This document shows, one piece after another, positions 33,346 through 40,415 of a stretch of 40,888 nucleotides of DNA; position 1 is the first letter of the stretch; each line of letters starts with the position of its first letter. A program made the translations under genes and the position numbers. The notes under the pieces are model-generated. The model searched no databases, was not told the DNA's origin, and saw only the letters and a program-made list of their open reading frames with translations. Where the stretch lies: positions 1 to 40,888 of the forward strand of contig CALHVK010000029.1 of assembly GCA_938039195.1 (NCBI GenBank), in the 5' to 3' direction. The stretch is from an uncultured Carnobacteriaceae bacterium (lineage in GTDB: Bacteria; Bacillota; Bacilli; Lactobacillales; Aerococcaceae).

Positions 33346-33384
33346 TTTCTATGTTGAAAAAATTAACAAAAGGTGGTTAAACCA

Positions 33385-34260
33385 ATGAAAAAATGGATGA
33401 AAGCTGGTTTCGTTGCTGTGGCTACATTATTAGCAGCATGCGGAGCAAACACAACTAAAACACAAGAAACAACTGTATCAGTTTCAGAAGCGCAAGCAAA
33501 CTGGGACAAAATTGTTGAATCAGGTGTCATTAAAGTATCAACTGCAGGTACTTTATATCCACAATCATTCCATAATGATAAAAACGAACTAACTGGTTAT
33601 GATGTGGAAATTATGAAGGAAGTAGCAAAACGTTTAAACCTAAAAGTAGAATTTACTGAAATGGGTGTAGATGGAATGTTGACTGCTTTAGATAGTGGTA
33701 TGACAGATATCGCAAACTATTCAATCGAAGAAGGTGCGAAAAACTTTGATGCATATTTACACACTACACCACATAAATACTCATTTACTTCAATGGTTGT
33801 TCGTGGAAGTGACAACTCAGGAATTTCTTCTTGGGCAGATGTAAAAGGTAAAAAAGCTGCAGGTGCTGCAAGTACAAACTACATGAAAATTGCTAAAAAG
33901 CTTGGGGCTGAATTAGTGGTTTATGATAACGTGACAAATGACGTATATATGTCTGATTTAGTAAATGGACGTACAGACGTAATCATCAATGACTACTATT
34001 TACAATCAATTGCAGTTGCTTTTGCTAAAGATAAATACGACATCAAGATTAATGAAGGTGTATATGCAAATCCATATAGCTCAAGTTTCTCAATTTCATT
34101 AAACAATACTGTATTACGTGACAAGTTCAACGAAGCAATGGATGCGATGAAGAAAGACGGAACATTGAAAAAGATTTCTGAGCAATTCTTCGCAGGACAA
34201 GACGTTACAGAGCCTAAAGAGTTCAAAACAGAAAAAATCGATATTTCAGATGTAGAGTAA
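33385..34260 (+). CDS. Amino-acid ABC transporter substrate-binding lipoprotein
   Basis: Extracytoplasmic receptor of the family 3 solute-binding type. The ATG at 33385 (AAAGGTGG upstream) is preferred over a GTG at 33373 that lies within the ribosome site. The 291 residues have a basic n-region (MKKWMK), a hydrophobic stretch and a lipobox LLAAC with lipidated Cys19. A Thr/Ser-rich tether precedes the two-lobe binding domain, which contains GVIKVSTAGTLYPQSF, GYDVEIMKEVAKRL and MTDIANYS. The C-terminus MKKDGTLKKISEQFF is typical. Polar amino acid or cystine-like substrates are likely. The permease gene starts one base after the stop. Confidence 0.92.
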   Translation: MKKWMKAGFVAVATLLAACGANTTKTQETTVSVSEAQANWDKIVESGVIKVSTAGTLYPQSFHNDKNELTGYDVEIMKEVAKRLNLKVEFTEMGVDGMLTALDSGMTDIANYSIEEGAKNFDAYLHTTPHKYSFTSMVVRGSDNSGISSWADVKGKKAAGAASTNYMKIAKKLGAELVVYDNVTNDVYMSDLVNGRTDVIINDYYLQSIAVAFAKDKYDIKINEGVYANPYSSSFSISLNNTVLRDKFNEAMDAMKKDGTLKKISEQFFAGQDVTEPKEFKTEKIDISDVE

Positions 34261-34261
34261 T

Positions 34262-34921
34262 ATGCTAAATAAAATCTTCGATATCAATATTGCAATTAAT
34301 AACTTTTGGTTTATCCTTAGTGGTTTAGGATATACATTAGGAGTTGCATTAACAAGTTTTGTTTTCGGAACTGCTTTAGGATTTATTCTCGTGTTAATGA
34401 GACGTTCTAGATTCCGTGTATTACGATGGATTGCGACATTTCATGTATCCTTTATGCGTGGCACACCAACACTAGTATTTTTATTCTTACTATATTTTGG
34501 TTTACCATTCTTAAAAATAACGTTACCAGCTTTAGTCTGTGCGCTTCTTTGTTTTAGTATTGCGAGTAGTGCGTATATTTCTGAAGTGTTGCGTTCGGCA
34601 ATGGATGCAGTGGATAATGGTCAATGGGAAGCTGCGATGTCTCTTGGGATGAGTTATCGACAAACTTTACAAAAGGTAATCGTTCCTCAGGCATTTAGAA
34701 TTGCGATACCGCCATTAAGTAATGTGTTACTGGATATGATTAAAGGATCATCTCTTGTTGCGATGATTTCATTGCCTGATATTTTTCAAAATGCAAAAAT
34801 TGTAGGCGGTCGTGAACAAAACTATATGACGGTTTATATTTTAGTGGCGATTATTTATTGGATTATCTGCTTGATTTTCGAGCAAGGGCAACGGTATTTG
34901 GAAAAGAAAATGGCGCTTTAA
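34262..34921 (+). CDS. Amino-acid ABC transporter permease
   Basis: Integral membrane subunit of the polar amino acid (HisM/GlnP-type) uptake family. The 219 residues have about five membrane helices. The cytoplasmic EAA loop is clear at about 120-145 (DNGQWEAAMSLGMSYRQTL, then VIVPQAFRIAIPPLSN), which docks the ATPase. It is coupled to the binding protein gene by a one-base gap. The ATP-binding subunit gene, normally next, is not present: a terminator and an RNA helicase gene follow. An ATPase supplied from elsewhere is inferred. Confidence 0.92.
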   Translation: MLNKIFDINIAINNFWFILSGLGYTLGVALTSFVFGTALGFILVLMRRSRFRVLRWIATFHVSFMRGTPTLVFLFLLYFGLPFLKITLPALVCALLCFSIASSAYISEVLRSAMDAVDNGQWEAAMSLGMSYRQTLQKVIVPQAFRIAIPPLSNVLLDMIKGSSLVAMISLPDIFQNAKIVGGREQNYMTVYILVAIIYWIICLIFEQGQRYLEKKMAL

Positions 34922-34930
34922 TAGAAATTT

Positions 34931-34967
34931 AAAAAGAGAACTGTGTAAGAGCAGTTCTCTTTTTTTA
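34931..34967 (+). terminator. Terminator after the ABC permease gene
   Basis: A 13-bp perfect stem (AAAAAGAGAACTG, 34931-34943; CAGTTCTCTTTTT, 34952-34964) has an 8-base loop, and its T run extends to 34967. Confidence 0.92.
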
Positions 34968-34985
34968 TAAAAACGTTGAAACTAT

Positions 34986-35014
34986 TTGAAGTATAGCCGT
35001 TTCTTCGATAAAAT
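34986..35014 (+). promoter_or_regulatory. Promoter of the helicase operon
   Basis: TTGAAG (34986-34991) and TAAAAT (35009-35014) have a 17-base spacer, 42 bases before the start codon. Confidence 0.55.
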
Positions 35015-35056
35015 GAATAGGACTCAAAAGAACAATGGTTATCGGAAAGGAAACTT

Positions 35057-36244
35057 ATGAATACAAAAACTATTTGGGAGCAACATGGCTTCCACACATT
35101 AACACCGATACAAGAAAAGACACAAGAACTAATTAAAGAAGGAACAGATGTTGTAGCCATTTCGCCAACTGGGACTGGTAAAACATTAGCCTATGTCGTT
35201 CCTATTTTGGAAAGAGTAAAGGCTGATAAAACACTGCAAGCTTTAATTGTGGCACCTTCTCAAGAATTAGCCCAACAAATCGGAACGGTCATTAGAGACT
35301 GGAAAACACCAGAAATCCGTGTACAAGTTTTAGCGGGTGGGGCAAATGTTAAGAGACAAGTTGAAAAGCTGAAGGAAAAACCAGAAATCGTTGTAGGAAC
35401 ACCTGGACGATTACTAGAACTTTCTAAACTACGTAAATTGAAGCTACACCAAGTAGAAATACTTGTGTTAGATGAAGCAGATTATTTACTAGATGCAGAA
35501 CAACTGAATAACACAAGAGAACTTGTGAAGAAGCTTCCTTCTGAAAGACAAGTACTATGTTTCTCTGCGACAAAGAATAAGAATTTAGAAGAAGTTAATA
35601 AATGGATTAATATGCTTCCGACATTTGTTGAAGTGTCAGAGAGTAACTCAATACACTCGAATGTTACTCATGGATATATTGAGTGTCCGACAAGAAAGCG
35701 GGATGAAGTATTAAGAAAGTTAGCTTTCTCTGAAAATGCGAACCAAGCATTAGTTTTCGTTAATTCGATTGCAAATGCTGCATTGCTCGGTGAAAAGTTA
35801 GCGTATCATCAAGTACCAGTTGCATTTCTTTCAAGTGATGCACATCAAACAGAACGAAAGAAAGCGATCGACCAATTTAAGAAGGGACAAATTCCGTTCT
35901 TATTAAGTACGGATGTAGCGCAACGTGGTCTTGACATTGAAGATTTACCAATCGTCATTCATTATGATATTGCGGATTCTACGGAACAATATACCCACCG
36001 TTCTGGACGTACAGGACGTATGGGGAAAGAAGGCCTTGTTCTTAGTCTAGTGAACGATCGTGAACTTAGAGATTTAAAGAAGGTTGCTGGAAAGCATAAA
36101 CTGGTTCAATTTGAACTGTATGCAGGACAATTAAAACCAGTCACACAACTAAAGAGAAAAGAACCAACTGATAAGAAACCAATACAGAAACGAAAGAAGG
36201 GAAACAAGAATGGAAATCATCGAGGATTTAAAAAGTCAAATTAG
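35057..36244 (+). CDS. DEAD-box ATP-dependent RNA helicase
   Basis: ATP-driven RNA duplex-unwinding protein with roles in ribosome assembly or RNA decay in this family. The compact 395-residue protein has a minimal N-terminus with Q-motif Gln19 (LTPIQEKT), Walker A SPTGTGKT (36-43), motif Ib GTPGRLLEL, DEAD (139-142), SAT, and the C-terminal RecA-like domain ending HRSGRTGRMGK. A basic Lys/Arg-rich tail follows. The small size resembles YfmL of Bacillus, a ribosome-assembly helicase, but orthology is not proven. The 3' end overlaps the next gene by 35 bases. Confidence 0.92.
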   Translation: MNTKTIWEQHGFHTLTPIQEKTQELIKEGTDVVAISPTGTGKTLAYVVPILERVKADKTLQALIVAPSQELAQQIGTVIRDWKTPEIRVQVLAGGANVKRQVEKLKEKPEIVVGTPGRLLELSKLRKLKLHQVEILVLDEADYLLDAEQLNNTRELVKKLPSERQVLCFSATKNKNLEEVNKWINMLPTFVEVSESNSIHSNVTHGYIECPTRKRDEVLRKLAFSENANQALVFVNSIANAALLGEKLAYHQVPVAFLSSDAHQTERKKAIDQFKKGQIPFLLSTDVAQRGLDIEDLPIVIHYDIADSTEQYTHRSGRTGRMGKEGLVLSLVNDRELRDLKKVAGKHKLVQFELYAGQLKPVTQLKRKEPTDKKPIQKRKKGNKNGNHRGFKKSN

Positions 36245-36575
36245 TTTTTTTGGATTCGAAATGACGAATGCTGATAGCTTAGTGGCTTTAGAAAAAGAAG
36301 AGAGTCACTTTGTACTATTTTGGACAAAAGATGGTTTTGTTCTTTTTGAAACTTCTAAAGAAGGCGTCTGGAGAGCTAATAGACCGATTGTCATCCCTTC
36401 TGAGCGTATCCAAAAAGCCTCTGTAGAGAAGAAATTATTGAGCAATCCTAAGTTGACACTTCAATATTTAGATAAAGAAGAAACCTATGTGATACCGATG
36501 AAATGTGGATTCCATCAAAATCAAAAGGCAGAAGCAAAGAAACTCATTAATACAATAGAAGGATTAAAAGGGTAG
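36210..36575 (+). CDS. Small protein of unknown function overlapping the helicase gene
   Basis: Not recognised. The 121-residue frame starts inside the last 35 bases of the helicase gene, with AAGAAGGG about 8 bases upstream, and ends 4 bases before the next gene, leaving no room for another gene. The predicted product is mixed alpha/beta: an N-terminal helix, strands around HFVLFWTKDGFVLFET and KLTLQYLDKEETYVIPM, and a Lys-rich C-terminal helix AEAKKLINTIEGLKG. The strand-rich body with a final helix could suit a PH-like fold, a guess only. No signal peptide or membrane helix. Confidence 0.7.
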   Translation: MEIIEDLKSQISFFGFEMTNADSLVALEKEESHFVLFWTKDGFVLFETSKEGVWRANRPIVIPSERIQKASVEKKLLSNPKLTLQYLDKEETYVIPMKCGFHQNQKAEAKKLINTIEGLKG

Positions 36576-36579
36576 ATGC

Positions 36580-37350
36580 ATGGATATCATTAGTTCAACT
36601 AAAAATGAAAAAATCAAAGAACTCGCAAAACTTCAAACCGCTAAGGGACGTAAAAAAGCAGGATTGTATCTCCTTGAAGGTGAGCATCTTGTAGAAGAAG
36701 CGATTAAAGAAAAAGCTCCGATTGAATTAATTGTAGTTTCAAGTAATCGCATGGAAGATTATCAATATCTTTTAGAGCAAACAAAAATAAAAGTGCTAGT
36801 AGTCTCTCAAGAAGTCTTTCAGAAGTTGTCAATGACAGAGACAACTCAAGGGATTTTAGCAGCTGTTAAAATTGAAAATCAGGCAGAACCTCCTTGTACT
36901 GGGCGCATTATTGTTTTAGATGCAGTTCAAGATCCAGGGAATTTAGGAACAATTATAAGGACAGCAGATGCTGCTGGTTTTGATGCGGTTGTTTTAGGCG
37001 CGGGAACTGTTGATTTATATAATGATAAAGTAATTCGTTCAATGCAAGGAAGTCATTTTCATATTCCAGTTTTCCAAGCAGATTTACGAGAATATTTACC
37101 AGCACTTAAAGATAAAGGTGTTGAAGTAGCTGTGACGGCACTTCATCGCGATTCAAAAGATTATTCTATTTTACAAGGGAAATCGGATATCGCTATTGTT
37201 GTTGGAAATGAAGGTCAGGGTGTCTCAAGTGAAGTGATAGACCTTGCAGATATAGTAGTGACGATTCCAATGTTTGGGAAAGCTGAATCACTAAATGTTG
37301 CAATTGCTTCGGCATTACTAATGTATAAAACGAAAGAGTCAAAGGAGTAG
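36580..37350 (+). CDS. TrmH/SpoU family RNA methyltransferase
   Basis: SPOUT-class, SAM-dependent 2'-O-ribose methyltransferase, probably acting on 23S rRNA or tRNA. The 256 residues have an N-terminal L30e-like substrate-binding domain (about 1-95) and the knotted catalytic domain. Motif 1 is DPGNLGTIIRT (118-128), motif 2 is VVGNEGQGVS and motif 3 is IPMFGKAESLNVAIASALLMY. The target nucleotide cannot be told; the layout resembles the RlmB/YsgA group. It is in one operon with the helicase, which suggests a shared RNA or ribosome role. Confidence 0.92.
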   Translation: MDIISSTKNEKIKELAKLQTAKGRKKAGLYLLEGEHLVEEAIKEKAPIELIVVSSNRMEDYQYLLEQTKIKVLVVSQEVFQKLSMTETTQGILAAVKIENQAEPPCTGRIIVLDAVQDPGNLGTIIRTADAAGFDAVVLGAGTVDLYNDKVIRSMQGSHFHIPVFQADLREYLPALKDKGVEVAVTALHRDSKDYSILQGKSDIAIVVGNEGQGVSSEVIDLADIVVTIPMFGKAESLNVAIASALLMYKTKESKE

Positions 37351-37353
37351 TGA

Positions 37354-37575
37354 ATGGACAATAGACCAAACCCAATGGGAAGAAAACGCCCGATTCTTGA
37401 AACTGTTAGAAATATGACTATCATATTTTTTGTTTTAAGTGGTATAGCGGCACTATACAATTTTGCTCTTGCAGCAAGAGTATTCATCATGGCAGTGGTG
37501 ATGCTCGTCATCTATGGGGCAATGTATTTTTCTAAAAAAAAGAAAACAGATGGCGAAGAAAAAGAAACAGAATAG
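37354..37575 (+). CDS. Small two-helix membrane protein
   Basis: The 73-residue protein has a basic/proline N-terminus (NRPNPMGRKRP), two adjacent hydrophobic segments (about 20-36 and 40-59) and a charged C-terminal tail (KKKKTDGEEKETE). By the positive-inside rule both ends would be cytoplasmic. The start lies 3 bases after the methyltransferase stop with AAAGGAG upstream, so it is translated from the same transcript. No family is recognised. Confidence 0.75.
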   Translation: MDNRPNPMGRKRPILETVRNMTIIFFVLSGIAALYNFALAARVFIMAVVMLVIYGAMYFSKKKKTDGEEKETE

Positions 37576-37598
37576 TCGCAATATAGCTGTAAAATCAA

Positions 37599-37627
37599 TT
37601 GACAGAATGTTCGTCTTTAGGTATACT
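37599..37627 (+). promoter_or_regulatory. Strong promoter of tRNA-Arg
   Basis: A perfect TTGACA (37599-37604) and TATACT (37622-37627) have a 17-base spacer, 11 bases before the tRNA 5' end. It is the best sigma-70 type promoter in the window. Confidence 0.9.
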
Positions 37628-37638
37628 AATTTAGTACT

Positions 37639-37712
37639 GTTTCAGTAGCTCAGCAGGATAGAGCATTCGCCTTCTAAGCGAACGGTCGGGGGTTCGAATC
37701 CCTCCTGAAACG
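37639..37712 (+). tRNA. tRNA-Arg (anticodon UCU)
   Basis: The 74-nt gene folds into a full cloverleaf. The acceptor stem GTTTCAG pairs with CTGAAAC, discriminator G. D-stem GCTC/GAGC, anticodon stem TTCGC/GCGAA with loop CTTCTAA (anticodon TCT at 37673-37675), and T-arm GGGGG-TTCGAAT-CCCTC are all present. It reads AGA (and probably AGG) codons. The 3' CCA is not encoded. Confidence 0.95.
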
Positions 37713-37720
37713 CTAAATTG

Positions 37721-37765
37721 AAGTGAGAATCATTGAATGATATTCGATGGTTCTCACTTTTTTTA
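37721..37765 (+). terminator. Terminator after tRNA-Arg
   Basis: AAGTGAGAATCAT (37721-37733) pairs with ATGGTTCTCACTT (37747-37759), with further pairing inside, and a run of T residues follows. Confidence 0.9.
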
Positions 37766-38045
37766 TAACTACCTAATGATTTCGGTTTAAAAGGGACAAT
37801 TGTGAATTCAAAGCCAACTTTGTGAAAATATTCATACTGTTTCAAAAAAATAGTACAGCAAAACAAGCTGTTATAATACAAATTTCACAACTGGTAATAG
37901 TTAAAAATAGCGATTATAGCAATATTTAACAAAAACTTTGTATTTTTTTACACTTAAGTATTGCAAGTATATTTTATTGTGTTATAATAATCATGTAGAT
38001 AGCTGTTATATGTTTCACAACCAATTATCTAAGGAGGAAAAATAT
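37766..38045 (+). promoter_or_regulatory. pflB regulatory leader with Rex-like heptamers and two promoters
   Basis: An AT-rich non-coding stretch. The heptamer TTGTGAA occurs at 37800-37806 and 37820-37826; its reverse complement TTCACAA occurs at 37884-37890 and 38014-38020. Bases 37820-37837 match the Rex operator consensus (TTGTGAA-N4-TTCACAA) in about 12 of 14 arm positions. The motif pair AGCTGTTATA and TTTCACAAC is duplicated (37866-37891 and 38001-38021). Promoters: TGTTATAAT (37869-37877, extended -10), and TTGCAA (37961-37966) with TATAAT (37983-37988) and a 16-base spacer. The ribosome site AAGGAGG is at 38031-38037. Redox control by Rex is an inference. Confidence 0.6.
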
Positions 38046-40274
38046 ATGGAACAATGGAACGGTTTTAAAGGTAAAGTATGGAAAGAAGAAGTTAACGTCC
38101 GTGACTTTATCCAAGAAAACTACACACTTTATGAAGGAGACGACAGTTTCTTAGCTGGACCTACTGAAGCTACTAAAGCTTTATGGGCACAAGTAATGGA
38201 CTTGAACAAACAAGAACGTGAAGCTGGTGGTGTCTTAGACATGGACACTAAAGTTGTATCAACAATCACTTCACACGGTCCTGGATACTTAAATAAAGAC
38301 TTAGAAGCAGTAGTTGGTTTCCAAACAGAAAAACCATTCAAACGTAGCTTACAACCATTTGGTGGTATTCGTATGAGTGAACAATCTGCTGAAGCATACG
38401 GTTTCAAGATTGACGAAGAAATTTCTCGTATCTTCCGTGACTGGCGTAAAACTCACAACCAAGGTGTATTCGATGCTTACACTCCAGAAATGCGTGCAGC
38501 TCGTAAATCAGGTGTTATCACAGGTTTACCAGATGCTTACGGACGTGGACGTATCATCGGTGACTACCGTCGTGTAGCTTTATACGGGGTTGATCGTTTA
38601 ATCGCTGAAAAACAAAAAGACTTCGCTAACATTGGCGATGGTACTATGTCTGACGATGTAATTCGTTTACGTGAAGAAGTTTCAGAACAATATCGTGCAT
38701 TATTAGAATTAAAAGAATTAGGTAACATTTACGGATTCGATATTTCTAAACCTGCATCAAACGCTCGTGAAGCTTTCCAATGGTTATACTTAGGTTACTT
38801 AGCAGCTATTAAAGAACAAAATGGTGCTGCTATGTCTCTAGGACGTACTTCAACATTCTTAGATATCTATGTACAACGTGACTTAGAAAACGGAACATTA
38901 ACAGAACAAGAAGCTCAAGAGCTTGTTGACCACTTTGTTATGAAATTACGTTTAGTTAAATTTGCTCGTACACCTGAATACAACGCATTATTCTCAGGAG
39001 ACCCAACTTGGGTAACTGAATCTATTGCCGGTGTTGGTGAAGACGGACGTCCATTAGTAACTAAGAACAGTTTCCGTTTCTTACACACATTAGTAAACTT
39101 AGGACCAGCTCCAGAACCAAACTTAACAGTTCTATGGTCAACTCGTTTACCAGAAAACTTCAAATTGTTTGCAGCTAAAACTTCTATTAATACTTCTGCA
39201 ATCCAATATGAAAACGATGATGTAATGCGTCCAGAGTGGGGCGATGACTACGGAATTGCTTGCTGTGTATCTGCTATGCGTATCGGTAAACAAATGCAAT
39301 TCTTCGGAGCTCGTGCTAACTTAGCGAAAACATTATTATATGCGATCAACGGTGGTATCGATGAAAAATCTAAAGCACAAGTTGGTCCTAAATATCAACC
39401 AATCACTTCAGAGTACTTAGACTACAACGAAGTTATGGAAAAATACAATGACATGATGGAATGGATTTGTGGTCTATACTTAAACACATTAAACATCATC
39501 CACTACATGCATGATAAATACAGCTACGAAAGAATTGAAATGGCATTACATGACACTGAAATTCTACGTACAATGGCAACTGGTATCGCTGGATTCTCAG
39601 TAGCAGTTGACTCATTATCAGCTATTAAATATGCGAAAGTTAAAACTATTCGTGACGAAGATGGCATTGTTGTTGACTATGAAGTAGAAGGCGACTTCCC
39701 TAAATATGGTAACAACGATGACCGCGCTGATGAAATCGCAATTTGGTTATTGAAAGAATTCATGACTAAAGTTAAAAAACACAAAACTTACCGTAATGCT
39801 AAACATACAACTTCTATCCTTACAATTACTTCTAACGTAGTTTATGGTAAGAAGACAGGTAACACTCCTGATGGACGTCGTGCTGGCGAACCATTTGCGC
39901 CAGGTGCTAACCCAATGCATGGTCGTGACACACACGGAGCATTAGCTTCATTATCATCAGTAGCTAAAGTACCTTACCAATATGCATTAGATGGAATCTC
40001 TAATACATTCTCAATCATTCCTAAAGCTTTAGGACGTGAATTAGATGTACAAGAAGAAAACTTAGTTGCTATGTTAGATGGTTATGCTTCTAAAGGTGGT
40101 CACCACTTAAACATCAACGTATTCAACCGTGATACATTATTAGATGCTATGGAACACCCAGAAGAATACCCACAATTAACAATTCGTGTATCTGGTTACG
40201 CAGTTAACTTCATTAAATTAACTCGTGAACAACAATTAGACGTAATCAACCGTACAATGCACGAAAGCATGTAA
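38046..40274 (+). CDS. pflB: Formate C-acetyltransferase (pyruvate formate-lyase)
   Basis: Glycyl-radical enzyme converting pyruvate and CoA to acetyl-CoA and formate under anaerobic conditions. The start at 38046 has AAGGAGG 8 bases upstream; an in-frame extension to 37938 is promoter DNA. The 742 residues contain the adjacent catalytic cysteines Cys406-Cys407 (GIACCVSAMRIGKQ) and the radical site Gly717 in RVSGYAVNF. The substrate-binding segment SAEAYGFKID and the glycine-radical tail are complete. Codon use is strongly biased (CGT, GAA, AAC, TTA), suggesting very high expression. A terminator separates it from pflA, allowing excess of enzyme over activase. Confidence 0.97.
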   Translation: MEQWNGFKGKVWKEEVNVRDFIQENYTLYEGDDSFLAGPTEATKALWAQVMDLNKQEREAGGVLDMDTKVVSTITSHGPGYLNKDLEAVVGFQTEKPFKRSLQPFGGIRMSEQSAEAYGFKIDEEISRIFRDWRKTHNQGVFDAYTPEMRAARKSGVITGLPDAYGRGRIIGDYRRVALYGVDRLIAEKQKDFANIGDGTMSDDVIRLREEVSEQYRALLELKELGNIYGFDISKPASNAREAFQWLYLGYLAAIKEQNGAAMSLGRTSTFLDIYVQRDLENGTLTEQEAQELVDHFVMKLRLVKFARTPEYNALFSGDPTWVTESIAGVGEDGRPLVTKNSFRFLHTLVNLGPAPEPNLTVLWSTRLPENFKLFAAKTSINTSAIQYENDDVMRPEWGDDYGIACCVSAMRIGKQMQFFGARANLAKTLLYAINGGIDEKSKAQVGPKYQPITSEYLDYNEVMEKYNDMMEWICGLYLNTLNIIHYMHDKYSYERIEMALHDTEILRTMATGIAGFSVAVDSLSAIKYAKVKTIRDEDGIVVDYEVEGDFPKYGNNDDRADEIAIWLLKEFMTKVKKHKTYRNAKHTTSILTITSNVVYGKKTGNTPDGRRAGEPFAPGANPMHGRDTHGALASLSSVAKVPYQYALDGISNTFSIIPKALGRELDVQEENLVAMLDGYASKGGHHLNINVFNRDTLLDAMEHPEEYPQLTIRVSGYAVNFIKLTREQQLDVINRTMHESM

Positions 40275-40318
40275 TTTAAGGGTGTGAGGTCGACTCACTA
40301 GATTGCTGAAATTAAGAG

Positions 40319-40350
40319 AACGGATGGGCAAAACGTCCATCCGTTTTTTA
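40319..40350 (+). terminator. Terminator between pflB and pflA
   Basis: An 11-bp stem (AACGGATGGGC, 40319-40329; GTCCATCCGTT, 40335-40345, one G-T pair) has a 5-base loop and is followed by T residues. Confidence 0.9.
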
Positions 40351-40379
40351 ATCGAAACGGTCCCAAAGAACACGAATTG

Positions 40380-40388
40380 TGATATACT
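40380..40388 (+). promoter_or_regulatory. Extended -10 promoter of pflA
   Basis: TGATATACT is a TG-extended -10 box 28 bases before the chosen start. It would give pflA expression independent of pflB. Confidence 0.6.
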
Positions 40389-40415
40389 AGAAGAGAAAAG
40401 ATAGGAGGAATAATG

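Noticed and set aside
33298..33384. Possible T-box or other riboswitch before the amino-acid transporter genes
   Set aside because: The leader is too short (about 40 bases after the likely -10) and has no T-box sequence or terminator/antiterminator pair; the strong hairpin upstream belongs to uvrC.
37938..38045. Upstream in-frame extension of pflB
   Set aside because: It contains the TATAAT promoter and precedes the AAGGAGG ribosome site; the ATG at 38046 gives the normal family N-terminus.
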